DNA from: an uncultured Clostridia bacterium
GTDB lineage: Bacteria > Bacillota > Clostridia > Christensenellales > UBA1242
Assembly (NCBI GenBank): GCA_944382715.1
Contig: CALWNC010000005.1
Coordinates: forward strand, 37,592 to 101,591
Direction of reading: 5' to 3'
DNA length: 64,000 bases
Position 1 is the stretch's first letter, and each line of letters begins with the position of its first letter. A model generated the notes under the pieces. It made no database searches and was not told the DNA's origin. It worked only from the letters and a program-made list of their open reading frames with translations. Of this stretch, positions 9,247-18,310 are shown piece by piece. The translations under genes were made by a program, and so were the position numbers.

Positions 9247-11481
9247 ATGGATAGTCAAAGCATTAAAACTCTATTTCAAGCAGTAAAAAATGATGACTTA
9301 AAAACCTTTAAAAGTTTAATTTTGTCAAACTCAGATTTAAATTTATGTTTTGGCAGATTTCCTCTCCTATCAGTATGTTATCTCTATAATAGTTACAACA
9401 TTTTAAATAAGTATGAAAAGTATATGCTAGGTATAAAGACCTATAATGAGGTCACAGAATATATAGAAATTTATTTAAAGTTTAAAAAATATGCAAAAAA
9501 ATCAATAAGACTTTTTTTAAATGGTGAAAAGGTTGAACCTATACTTATGCTCGCGGTTATTGATGAGCGAGAAAAAATCGCAAAATATTATGATAAACTT
9601 TATAAAAATGATGAAATTTTGCAAAAATTAGAGATAATTTATAAAATTACTAATAAAGAAATAGTTTATGCAAATCAAAATTTATTTGAGGCGGCTTCAA
9701 AAAAGGTTGCAGTAAAAAAGCCACTAGGTCTTATTTTAACTGCCCTAGTAATGTGTTTAATGTTGGTCTTTCCAATAATTAGCATAACAATTATTTCTAA
9801 TAGTTATGGAATTGGATCAAGGTCTAATCCAATACATATTAGAAATGAAACAGAATTTATAACTGCTCTAAATAAGGGAAGTAGATATTATATTCTTGAC
9901 AATGATATATATTTAACTCAAAATATCACTGTAGCAAATTTTTCTGGAACACTTGATGGAGATAACTATACCATTTATGCTGGTGATAGTCAAACGGGAG
10001 CAATTTTTACAAATCTTAGTGGCAGTATAGAGAATATTAAAATTGAAATTGAGTATGAAAATTTGCAAATTCGTGGTAATTTTTCTGTAATTGCACATAA
10101 TTTAACGGGAAATATTGTAAACACTGAAATTGCAGGCAATATAAATGCTGTCTTTGAAACAACTTCAGATACTTATCTTTCCCTGTATGTTATTAATAAT
10201 AGCGGTACTATTTCAAATTGTAATTTAAGTGTAGATGTTTCTGTTTCAAACTCATCAAATCAAAATGCATACTTAACGGGGTTCTCTGGAGTAAACTCTG
10301 GTTCAATTATTAATTGTAAAACTGGAAATAACTTATTTACCACTGAAACGGTAGACACGGCTACATATGCGATTGAAAATAATGGAACAATTTCTGATTC
10401 ATCAAGTTCTGTGTCTTTGACTCAAACTTCAGATAAAGAATGGCACCCTAACACTGCTGGAATTGCAATTAATAATAATGGCACAATTTCTAACACTCAA
10501 AATTTTGGCAGTGTGAGTTCAATTTCTAATAATGAACTGACTTCTTCTTCTGTAAATTCAAGTTTCGCACTTTATGCTAGTGGTGTAGTAGTAAATAATG
10601 CAGGTACAATTTCAAATACCGAGAATTCAGGTTTAATTACTGGAATCGCACAGACTGCAAATATTTATGTTTCGGGTATAGTATGTTTAAATACTTTTAG
10701 TTATGAAATTAACGGCAACCAGTTAAGTATAACTTCTCAGGGCAGAATAGATAATTGCAAAAATTTAGGTACGATTACTGGAACTTCACAAAGAAATGAT
10801 CTAGAATCTGTCTATTTATATGCTGGAGGAATTGCCAGTGTTAGCTTAACCACCATTTCAAATTCTACCAGTTCGGGAAAAATAAATTGCAGTTCAGTTT
10901 CTTCAATTATTTATGCTGGAGGAATTGCAGGTCAAGGTGGTTATGGTAATTATAGTGCATATGTTGAAAGAAATATTTCAAATTCATTTTCGGATTGTCA
11001 AATAGATGTTAGTTCAAATGTAGAAGTAATTGTTGGTGGTGTGGTTGGTTACAGCTATGCAACTAATATTAACGGTTCGGGTTTTGTTGGAAATATTAAT
11101 ATTAACTCTGTAATTGCAGAAGTTGGAGGCATTGCAGGGTTTGCATATCTTGCAACAATTTCAAACTCATATTCTGGTGCAAGCTTTAGTTTAGTAAGTG
11201 GCAGTGAAAGTGGCAGCCAAGAAGGGAATTCTCAAGCAGAAGAAAATCAAGTTTATATCTCAATGCTTGTGGGTTTGTATTTGACAAATTCAACAACAAT
11301 TTATGTATCGAACAATTTATCAGTGGAAAATGTTACTTATCCTGCACTTAGATACCAACAAATAAATATTTTTGGTAATTATTCTGAAATTGTTGAAGTG
11401 ACTGCCAGTGAATGCAACACTACACTTTTTGGCTCGGTAGAGGAAATGCTTGAATATGTACAAAGTGGAGGTGTAAACTAA
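9247..11481 (+). CDS. Membrane-anchored protein: ankyrin-like N-terminus, one TM, GLUG-type beta-helix repeats
   Basis: 744 residues. The cytosolic N-terminus (1-155) starts with an ankyrin-like segment (LFQAVKNDDLKTFKSLILSN). One strong membrane helix lies at about 160-182 (ILTALVMCLMLVFPIISITI). From about 200 to the end there are repeated Gly/Ser/Asn-rich beta-helix units of the GLUG type, such as GGIAGQGG, GGVVGYSYATN and GGIAGFAYLATISNSYSG. It should project from the cell surface with a cytosolic sensor-like head. GGAGG precedes ATG, and the last base overlaps the next start. This topology next to a helicase and a release-factor homologue is unusual. Confidence 0.7.
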   Translation: MDSQSIKTLFQAVKNDDLKTFKSLILSNSDLNLCFGRFPLLSVCYLYNSYNILNKYEKYMLGIKTYNEVTEYIEIYLKFKKYAKKSIRLFLNGEKVEPILMLAVIDEREKIAKYYDKLYKNDEILQKLEIIYKITNKEIVYANQNLFEAASKKVAVKKPLGLILTALVMCLMLVFPIISITIISNSYGIGSRSNPIHIRNETEFITALNKGSRYYILDNDIYLTQNITVANFSGTLDGDNYTIYAGDSQTGAIFTNLSGSIENIKIEIEYENLQIRGNFSVIAHNLTGNIVNTEIAGNINAVFETTSDTYLSLYVINNSGTISNCNLSVDVSVSNSSNQNAYLTGFSGVNSGSIINCKTGNNLFTTETVDTATYAIENNGTISDSSSSVSLTQTSDKEWHPNTAGIAINNNGTISNTQNFGSVSSISNNELTSSSVNSSFALYASGVVVNNAGTISNTENSGLITGIAQTANIYVSGIVCLNTFSYEINGNQLSITSQGRIDNCKNLGTITGTSQRNDLESVYLYAGGIASVSLTTISNSTSSGKINCSSVSSIIYAGGIAGQGGYGNYSAYVERNISNSFSDCQIDVSSNVEVIVGGVVGYSYATNINGSGFVGNININSVIAEVGGIAGFAYLATISNSYSGASFSLVSGSESGSQEGNSQAEENQVYISMLVGLYLTNSTTIYVSNNLSVENVTYPALRYQQINIFGNYSEIVEVTASECNTTLFGSVEEMLEYVQSGGVN

Positions 11482-11774
11482 TGAGGCTTTTAGGGAAATT
11501 ATTATATCAGAAAAATAATAAGCTAAAGTTTATTTTATTAATATTATTATTTTGTCTTGCAATTTTAGATATTACTTTGATTATTTTTGATATTGTACAG
11601 TTTGTATTAGTTGAAAACAATAGGGCAAGCTTGTCAACATTCTTTGTACCTTTTAATGTAATATCAATAATATTAAACGCTGGCTGTTTGATTTATTTGA
11701 TTGTTGTGGTGGCACTTAGTTTAAGAAAAGTTAAAAGTAAAGTAAAAAGGGAAAATAATAATGAACGGATTTGA
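11481..11774 (+). CDS. Small membrane protein, two TM helices
   Basis: 97 residues with two hydrophobic helices at about 14-39 and 55-82 and a basic C-terminus (RKVKSKVKRENN). ATG overlaps the preceding stop and its own end overlaps the HAD gene by 14 bases, so it belongs to the same operon. Stop is TGA. Family not recognised. Confidence 0.6.
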   Translation: MRLLGKLLYQKNNKLKFILLILLFCLAILDITLIIFDIVQFVLVENNRASLSTFFVPFNVISIILNAGCLIYLIVVVALSLRKVKSKVKRENNNERI

Positions 11775-12327
11775 TTTTGATAAAACAATTTATAGAGGTG
11801 ATTGCAGTACTAATTTCTTTTTCTATATGATTTTCACTAGGTTTTATTTGCTTATATTTTCGCCTTACTTTTTAGTTGTTTTTTTACTTTATGGTTTACA
11901 TTTAATAGGCAAGAAAAAGTTTAAAGAACTAATGTTTTTCTTTATTCCATGGCATAAGAATATTGATAAAATAACTGCAAAATTTTGGAAGAAAAATATA
12001 AAAAAAATAGAAAATTGGTACCTTGATATTCAAAAAGATGATGACATTATCATATCTGCAGGACTTGAATTTATTGTAAGACCAGCAATAGAGATGCTTG
12101 GAATAAAAACGCTTTTGGCGACAAGGTATGATACAAGTACTGGAAAAATATCTGGTGAAAATTGCTATAATAAAGAGAAAGTCATAAGATTTAGAGAAAT
12201 TTATCCTAATGAAACACTTGAAGCCTTTTATAGTGACTCGCTGAGTGATTTGCCAATGATGGAAATCTCAAAAAGAGCATTCTTGGTTACAAAATCAAAG
12301 CCAAATGAAATTTATGTAAATAAATAG
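11761..12327 (+). CDS. HAD-superfamily (subfamily IB) phosphatase-like protein with hydrophobic cap
   Basis: 188 residues. The nucleophile motif FDFDKT is at 4-9, an ISAGLE segment near 100 fits HAD motif II, and SDSLSDLPMM near 160 fits the acidic motif of HAD-IB phosphatases. Residues about 20-47 are very hydrophobic, so the enzyme may be membrane-associated, as are some phosphatidylglycerol-phosphate or polyprenyl phosphatases. Substrate unknown. Last gene of the run beginning at 5093. Confidence 0.75.
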   Translation: MNGFDFDKTIYRGDCSTNFFFYMIFTRFYLLIFSPYFLVVFLLYGLHLIGKKKFKELMFFFIPWHKNIDKITAKFWKKNIKKIENWYLDIQKDDDIIISAGLEFIVRPAIEMLGIKTLLATRYDTSTGKISGENCYNKEKVIRFREIYPNETLEAFYSDSLSDLPMMEISKRAFLVTKSKPNEIYVNK

Positions 12328-12710
12328 GAATACAACTATATTAATGTTAGTAAAAAATAGAAAGTCAAAAAAATAAATATTTTCTTAAATAAATATTTTT
12401 AATATATAAAAATAATATATTAGCTTACTATTTTTTAAACTACTAAAAAGAGCATTTTACTTTATGTACATATTAACTTTTTTTTATTTTTTTATTCTGC
12501 CAATTTAGAAATGATTTAACCTTAGTCTGCTATTCTTGAAACTAATAAAAAAGGAACTTTACTTTTTTGTGTATAGTTCCTTTTGTTTTTGTGCTAATTT
12601 CAAATTGTTTTTTTGTGCTAGCTTCAAAAGGTTTAATTTTACAAATATTTATTGTAAATATTATAAATTTGAAAGATTTAAAATAATTTTGAACATTTTA
12701 TTTTATTATT
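12328..12710. other. AT-rich intergenic block with an imperfect direct repeat
   Basis: No convincing gene; the short frame at 12536-12721 lacks a ribosome site. Two related segments, about 12421-12470 and 12522-12575, share the pattern GCTTACTAT...AAACTACTAAAA / GTCTGCTAT...AAACTAATAAAA followed by similar TTTACTTT text. Both also resemble the 3' half of the CRISPR repeat (about 18 of 24 positions by my alignment). The second copy runs into the terminator listed separately. Confidence 0.45.
12549..12590 (+). terminator. Terminator between the HAD operon and the CRISPR locus
   Basis: AAAAGGAACT (12549-12558) pairs with AGTTCCTTTT (12575-12584) around a 16-base loop, followed by GTTTTT. Confidence 0.6.
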
Positions 12711-12739
12711 TTGAAAAATAAACTTATTTATGTTATACT
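12711..12739 (+). promoter_or_regulatory. Probable cas9 operon promoter
   Basis: TTGAAA (12711-12716), 17-base spacer, TATACT (12734-12739) with TGT just upstream, an extended -10. Start of transcription near 12746. The roughly 124-base leader to the cas9 ATG would be antisense to the whole tracrRNA gene. Confidence 0.6.
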
Positions 12740-12740
12740 A

Positions 12741-12830
12741 AAAAAAGAAAAGACTGAAAGGTCTTTTCTTTTGCATCACCTGATGCTGTGATTAGATAAC
12801 ATTTATTTGAACTCGTTATGTTATTCTAAT
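12741..12830 (-). ncRNA. tracrRNA for the type II-A CRISPR system
   Basis: Read on the minus strand. The anti-repeat region is about 12830-12805: plus-strand GTTATGTTATTCTA (12815-12828) and TTTGA (12806-12810) are identical to parts of the CRISPR repeat, so the minus-strand RNA pairs with crRNA. A nexus-like stretch with AAATAA follows, then a hairpin from GCATCACCTGATGC (12773-12786). It ends in a strong terminator with a 12-bp stem (12743-12754 with 12761-12772) and a run of U. Length is about 90 nt, normal for tracrRNA. It stands directly before cas9 and is divergent from it. Confidence 0.88.
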
Positions 12831-12836
12831 GTGTTA

Positions 12837-12865
12837 ATTATATCATTAATTTCATAAGGAGTCAA
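12837..12865 (-). promoter_or_regulatory. tracrRNA promoter overlapping the cas9 ribosome-binding site
   Basis: On the minus strand: TTGACT (12865-12860), 17-base spacer, TATAAT (12842-12837) preceded by TGA. Start near 12830, exactly at the anti-repeat. The -35 box lies between the cas9 Shine-Dalgarno (AAGGAG, 12856-12861) and its ATG. Confidence 0.8.
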
Positions 12866-12869
12866 ATAT

Positions 12870-15800
12870 ATGATTGATAAAAATTATTTTATTGGTTTTG
12901 ATATTGGAACAAATAGTGTTGGATATGCAGTAACTGATACAAATTATAATATAATTAGGTTAAAAGGGAAGCGAGCTTGGGGTGTTCGTCTTTTTGATGA
13001 GGCAAAAACGGCAGTAGAGAGAAGGGCAAAGCGTGCGAGTCGTCGTAGACTTGATAGGAGAAAACTTAAACTGAAATGGCTTCAAGAAATTTTTGAACCT
13101 GAGATCAATAAAATTGATAATAAATTTTTAATTCGTTTAAAATATAGTAATTTATGGCAAGAAGATAAACTTAAAATGGACGATTCATTGCTCACAAAAG
13201 ACTCACTTTTTTATGGAGAGGTTAACGGTAAAAATTATACTGACAAAGATTACTATAATGAATACCCAACAATCTACCATTTACGAAAAGAGTTGACTCA
13301 AATACCTGCAAAAGATGTGAGATTTTTGTATCTCGCACTGCACAACATAATCAAAAGAAGAGGTCACTTTTTATACGAGGGAATGTATAGTCAAAATATT
13401 GATTTTGCAAAGATATATAACGAGTTTTTAGTTTATTGCAAAAATATAAATGAAGAAATGTTGAGTTTTTCATTAAATGCAATTTTAAATAATTCTGAAA
13501 GTGAAATTTTATCATATCTAAAGATTGGTTCTATTAGAGATAGAAAACTACAATTTTATAAATTGATGGGTGCTAACGACAAAACTTCAAAAAAGATTGT
13601 TGATATTATGTTAGAAGGAAAGGGGACCACAAAAGATATTTTTATTTTGGGGGAAGAAATAGAGCCTACTAAATTTTCTTTTGATGATCCAAATTTTGAG
13701 GGTGAAATCTATTATGAACTTTCAAAGGTTTTAAGTGATGAACAATTAATTTTAATTGATAAATTAAAAGAAATCAATTCGGTTTTAAACTTAAAAAAAA
13801 TTCTTGGGGAAAACAATTACATTTGTGAAGCAATGGTAGATGTTTTTAATGAACATAAGTTACAACTCAAAATGTTTAAGCACTTTATAAAAAAATATCA
13901 TTCTTCAAAATATTTTGATATTTTTAGAAATCCTCTTTCAAGTGAAAAAAATAAGTTTTCTTTTGTGAATTATCCATATTATATTGGATTGTCAAACTTT
14001 GGTGGAAATGGAAAATTTAAGAATATTGGGAGTAGTGTTACACTTACAAACTCAAAAGGTCTAAAAGAAGATTTTTATAAGTTTGTTATGGAAATTTTAA
14101 ATTTGCCACCAGAAAAAACTTTAAATATTGATGAATATAAAAGTAAAAAGGCTGAAATTATTGAGCTTATTGAAAATAATAATTTCTTAAACAGACAAAG
14201 GTCAAGAGCAAATACAGTATTTCCAAACAAACTATATGAAAAGGAAGTAAGAAGAATTTTAGATATAAATGTAACAAAATTTAGTTTTTTAAAAGCAACT
14301 GATGATACTGGACTCACAAATTATGAAAAGATTTTAAAAATTTTAACATTTAAAATTCCTTATTTTGTTGGACCTATTGGAAACGGCAAAGAAGATGAAA
14401 ACACTTATTCTTGGTCTAATAGAATTAGTAATCAACCTATTTACCCATGGACAATAGACAAAATTGTTAATTTTGATATATCCGAAGAAGCATTTATCAG
14501 TAAAATGATAAATAAATGCACTTATTTAAGTGATTACTATGTTCTTCCAAAACATTCACTTCTTTATAGTAGATTTTGCGTGCTAAATGAATTAAACAAA
14601 TTAAAAATTAATGGAAACAATATAAGTGTTGAATTAAAGCAGTTAATATTTAATAAATTATTTAAGAACTCGAAAAAAGTCACCCTGAAAAGTTTAAAGG
14701 AATTTTTACTTTGTGAAGGAAAATTTTCAAATGATGAAATAAAGGATATTGAAATTTCTGGAATAGATAAAGATTTTGCAAACGATTATTCATCATATTA
14801 TCAAATGAAAAATATCTTTGGTGAAGAATTCATTGATGGAAATTTGGATATTGTAGAAAATATTATCAAGTACATTACAATCATAAATGATAAAAATAGA
14901 CTTGAAAAAAGGATTGAAAGAGAGTATGGTAATATTATTTCTACCGAAAATATAAAGAAGCTAAAAGCATTGAATTATTCTGATTGGGGAAGATTATCTG
15001 AAGAATTTATTGCAAAATTATTCTTTATTAATATAAAAACAGGTGAAAAAACTACAATAATTGATGAACTTTGGAATACGAACCAAAATTTGCAAGAAAT
15101 TTTATTTAATAGTTCATACACTCTAAATGATGTTTTAGAAACGAATTCGCAAAAGACTATTAAAGATTTGACTTATGAGAGTGTGCAGGAACTTTATTGC
15201 TCGCCTAGTGTAAAGCGTGGCGTTTGGCAAACTATTTGTATGCTAAAAGAGATTATAAAACTTACTGGAAAAGAACCTGAGAAAGTTTTTGTTGAAGTTA
15301 CTCGTCATGATGAGAAAAAAGGTGAAGATGGAAGAAAACTTTCAAGAAAAAATAACTTGTTAAAAATATATAATTCAAAAGAGTTTAAGTCAATAGTAAA
15401 TGAAATAGATTTTGATTTATCTAAGCTAAATGATGAACTTAATAGTAAAAATGACAGTGAACTTAGAAGCGAGAAATTATATTTGTATTTTTTGCAACTG
15501 GGGAAGTGCGCTTATTCAGGTGAGCCAATAAATATTTTAGATATATACAAAGATAATTTATATGATGTTGACCACATTATACCACAGTCTATTTTGAAAG
15601 ATGATAGTATAACAAATAAGGTTTTAGTAAAACAGGATTATAATAAAAATAAAAGTGATACTTATCCAATTTCAAAAAGATTTAATTGGGTGAAGCAACA
15701 GGATTATTTTTGGAAAATTTTAGTAAAATTAAATCTCATGGATAAGGAAAAATATTCAAGACTTGTCAGAAATGATGACTTGACCGAAGATGAGATAGGT

Positions 15801-17120
15801 GGTTTTGTTGCAAGGCAACTTGTGCAAACCAATCAAACTGTTAAGGCAGTTGTTGATTTGATAAAGAATTCTTTAAGTAATTCACGAAATGTTGTTTATT
15901 CAAAAGCTAGATTCGTATCAGAATTTAGAAAAGAAACGGAGATTTTTAAAAGTAGAGAGGTAAATGACTATCATCATGCAAAAGATGCATACCTTAATGT
16001 TGTTGTTGGCAATATCTTGTATAATAGATTTACTGATGATCCAAGAAATTTTTATAAAAATAAATTTAATATAGGTAAGACTAAGAACATAAAAAAGCTT
16101 TTTAAAGAAACAATATTTAGTTATAGGAATGGTGAAATCATTTGGAATGGATTAAGTGATATTTCAAGAATAAAAGAAATTGCAAACAGAAACGATTGCA
16201 TTGTAAGTCATATGAGTTTTAAAAACTTAAATGGTGCATATTATGATGAAACCATATATAAAAGTCATAAAAACAATAAAAACACAAAAGCAAAAATTAG
16301 TTTAAAGGGAGATGAGAACAATCCACTAAGTTCATATGAAAAATATGGTGGGTATAATAATATGTCGTCTGCTTATTTTATGCTTGTTGAAAGTGAAGAT
16401 AAGAAAGGAAATAAGATAAAAACCATAGAAACTGTGCCAATATTTGCAGTTAGAAAATTTAAAGGGAACGATGATTTTGATGAAAAAATCTTAGATTATT
16501 TAACAAAGGAAAATCATTTGATTAATGCAAGAGTACTCATAAAAGATTTAAATATTAAATCAACTATAAAAATTGGTAAAGGCGAATATTTGCTTGCAGG
16601 AAAAACTGAAGATAGATATGTACTCCACAATGCAAATGAATGGAATATTTCTAATGAGAATATTAAATATATAAAGGGAATTGAAAAATATATTCAAATG
16701 AAAACTCAGAAAAAAACTGCAAATCTTATGGAAATTGACGAAAAAGTAGTTATATCTCCTAAGGCAACCGATAAAAATTCTGAAATTATAATAAGCAAAA
16801 AAGAAAATGAAAATCTATACGAGTTGTTAATTGCTCAGTTTGATAAGGATATGTATAAGGGCTTGGCTCTTGAAAATGTTGGGAAAAAATTAAACGAAAA
16901 GAAAGAAAAGTTTGACTCTTTGTCAGCATTAGAGCAGGCTGAACTTATTTTTAATGTCATAAAGAGGCTTTCAACTGGTGCCACACTTGCAGATTTAAAA
17001 TTAATAGGAGATAGTTCCAATGTTGGTAAAATATCAATAAGTAAGAATATAACAAACTTAGATGTGTATTTAATTAAACGCTCATTTACTGGCTTATTTG
17101 AAAAACACATTAAACTTTGA
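12870..17120 (+). CDS. cas9: Cas9, type II-A RNA-guided endonuclease
   Basis: 1416 residues. It cuts double-stranded DNA matching a crRNA:tracrRNA guide. RuvC-I FIGFDIGTNSVGYAV has catalytic D11. An Arg-rich bridge helix is at about 48-75 (RRAKRASRRRLDRRK). RuvC-II VFVEVTRHD has E809. The HNH motif YDVDHIIPQS has D901 and H902. RuvC-III YHHAKDAYLN has H1036 and D1039. All catalytic residues are present, so the nuclease should be active. AAGGAG precedes ATG. Stop is TGA, 7 bases before the cas1 ATG. Size and the downstream csn2 fit subtype II-A. The PAM cannot be deduced here. Confidence 0.97.
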   Translation: MIDKNYFIGFDIGTNSVGYAVTDTNYNIIRLKGKRAWGVRLFDEAKTAVERRAKRASRRRLDRRKLKLKWLQEIFEPEINKIDNKFLIRLKYSNLWQEDKLKMDDSLLTKDSLFYGEVNGKNYTDKDYYNEYPTIYHLRKELTQIPAKDVRFLYLALHNIIKRRGHFLYEGMYSQNIDFAKIYNEFLVYCKNINEEMLSFSLNAILNNSESEILSYLKIGSIRDRKLQFYKLMGANDKTSKKIVDIMLEGKGTTKDIFILGEEIEPTKFSFDDPNFEGEIYYELSKVLSDEQLILIDKLKEINSVLNLKKILGENNYICEAMVDVFNEHKLQLKMFKHFIKKYHSSKYFDIFRNPLSSEKNKFSFVNYPYYIGLSNFGGNGKFKNIGSSVTLTNSKGLKEDFYKFVMEILNLPPEKTLNIDEYKSKKAEIIELIENNNFLNRQRSRANTVFPNKLYEKEVRRILDINVTKFSFLKATDDTGLTNYEKILKILTFKIPYFVGPIGNGKEDENTYSWSNRISNQPIYPWTIDKIVNFDISEEAFISKMINKCTYLSDYYVLPKHSLLYSRFCVLNELNKLKINGNNISVELKQLIFNKLFKNSKKVTLKSLKEFLLCEGKFSNDEIKDIEISGIDKDFANDYSSYYQMKNIFGEEFIDGNLDIVENIIKYITIINDKNRLEKRIEREYGNIISTENIKKLKALNYSDWGRLSEEFIAKLFFINIKTGEKTTIIDELWNTNQNLQEILFNSSYTLNDVLETNSQKTIKDLTYESVQELYCSPSVKRGVWQTICMLKEIIKLTGKEPEKVFVEVTRHDEKKGEDGRKLSRKNNLLKIYNSKEFKSIVNEIDFDLSKLNDELNSKNDSELRSEKLYLYFLQLGKCAYSGEPINILDIYKDNLYDVDHIIPQSILKDDSITNKVLVKQDYNKNKSDTYPISKRFNWVKQQDYFWKILVKLNLMDKEKYSRLVRNDDLTEDEIGGFVARQLVQTNQTVKAVVDLIKNSLSNSRNVVYSKARFVSEFRKETEIFKSREVNDYHHAKDAYLNVVVGNILYNRFTDDPRNFYKNKFNIGKTKNIKKLFKETIFSYRNGEIIWNGLSDISRIKEIANRNDCIVSHMSFKNLNGAYYDETIYKSHKNNKNTKAKISLKGDENNPLSSYEKYGGYNNMSSAYFMLVESEDKKGNKIKTIETVPIFAVRKFKGNDDFDEKILDYLTKENHLINARVLIKDLNIKSTIKIGKGEYLLAGKTEDRYVLHNANEWNISNENIKYIKGIEKYIQMKTQKKTANLMEIDEKVVISPKATDKNSEIIISKKENENLYELLIAQFDKDMYKGLALENVGKKLNEKKEKFDSLSALEQAELIFNVIKRLSTGATLADLKLIGDSSNVGKISISKNITNLDVYLIKRSFTGLFEKHIKL

Positions 17121-17127
17121 GGTAAAA

Positions 17128-18027
17128 ATGGGATTTAGAACTATTGTTATTCAAAATCGCTCCAAACTTGATTTAAAGATGAATTATTTGGTTTGTCGAG
17201 GAGAAAATGAAATTAAAGTATATATTCCTGAAATATCCTATTTAATATTAGAATCAACTGCAATTTCACTCACAACTGCATTACTTAGCGAGCTTATAAA
17301 AAATAATGTAAAAGTAATATTTTGTGACGAGAAGCACAGTCCAGAAAGTGAACTCGTTGGATTATATGGGAACTATAATTGTGTTAGTAAATTAAAAAGT
17401 CAAATTTTTTGGAAGGAAGATATTAAGTCGTGGATATGGCAAGAAATTATAAAAAATAAAATCTATCAACAATCTCTTTTTTTGAATGAACTAAATTATA
17501 AACAAGAATTTGAACTATTAAACAATTATTATCAAAATGTTGAAATAAATGATACGACTAATCGTGAGGGTCATTCTGCAAAAGTATATTTTAATGCTAT
17601 TTTTGGCAATGATTTTTGCAGAAGGGAAGAGGGAAACATTAACAGGGCATTAAATTATGGCTATTCACTTTTGCTTTCGTGTTTTAATCGTGAGATAGTG
17701 AAACAAGGATATTCTACACAACTTGGCATTTGGCATAAAAATGAGTTTAATTACTACAATTTAAGCAGTGATCTTATGGAACCATTTAGAATCATTGTTG
17801 ATAGATTTGTATTTAAAATATTAATTCAAAGTGTTGACTTTAAAGAATATAAGTTGCAATTACTAAAAATATTTGATTTACAACTTCTTATTGACGGGAA
17901 AAAACAATTTTTAGAAAATGCAATTTCAATTTATTGTCAAAGCATTTTTGAAAATCTTAATAATAATTTAAGGAATAAGATAAAATTTTATGAGTTGCAG
18001 AATTATGAGAATGATAATATTTTTTGA
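17128..18027 (+). CDS. cas1: Cas1 integrase, type II-A
   Basis: About 299 residues. With Cas2 it inserts new spacers. The start at 17128 gives MGFRTIVIQNRSKLDL, matching the usual II-A Cas1 opening, and has TGAGG upstream; an in-frame TTG at 17098 would start inside cas9 and is less likely. Catalytic candidates are Glu and His in NREGHSAKVYFNAIFG near 150 and an H in GIWHKNEFNYYNL near 205, as in the family. It overlaps the start of cas2. Stop TGA. Confidence 0.93.
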   Translation: MGFRTIVIQNRSKLDLKMNYLVCRGENEIKVYIPEISYLILESTAISLTTALLSELIKNNVKVIFCDEKHSPESELVGLYGNYNCVSKLKSQIFWKEDIKSWIWQEIIKNKIYQQSLFLNELNYKQEFELLNNYYQNVEINDTTNREGHSAKVYFNAIFGNDFCRREEGNINRALNYGYSLLLSCFNREIVKQGYSTQLGIWHKNEFNYYNLSSDLMEPFRIIVDRFVFKILIQSVDFKEYKLQLLKIFDLQLLIDGKKQFLENAISIYCQSIFENLNNNLRNKIKFYELQNYENDNIF

Positions 18028-18310
18028 TTTACCCACCATAACAACAAAGGATTTAAAGGAATATAGAAACTTTAGAAAATTTTTAATAAAAAATGGTTTT
18101 ATTATGATGCAAGAGTCAGTATATTCAAGGTTGATTTTAAATAATAATTCTGCAAAGTTATTAAAAAATCAAGTTTATAAGAATCTTCCAAGTGCTGGAC
18201 TTATTCAAATGCTTCAAGTTACTGAAAAACAATTTGCAAATATTGAATATATGAGGGGAAAATCTCAAAATAAAATTTTAGATTCAAATGAAAGGATAAC
18301 TATTTTATGA
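18005..18310 (+). CDS. cas2: Cas2, type II-A
   Basis: About 101 residues from ATG 18005 (MRMIIFFDLPTITTK), the typical beta-strand opening with its conserved Asp. An alternative ATG at 17990 adds five residues. It continues EYRNFRKFLIKNGFIMMQESVYS and SAGLIQMLQVTEKQF as in II-A Cas2. It bridges the Cas1 dimers. It overlaps both cas1 and csn2 (ATGA). Confidence 0.93.
   Translation: MRMIIFFDLPTITTKDLKEYRNFRKFLIKNGFIMMQESVYSRLILNNNSAKLLKNQVYKNLPSAGLIQMLQVTEKQFANIEYMRGKSQNKILDSNERITIL

Noticed and set aside
12536..12721. 61-aa open frame upstream of cas9
   Set aside because: No ribosome site, low-complexity hydrophobic sequence, and it overlaps the terminator hairpin and the cas9 promoter.
12870..17120. 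Type II-C or II-B assignment
   Set aside because: A csn2 gene of 220 aa follows cas2, and the order cas9-cas1-cas2-csn2 is that of II-A.
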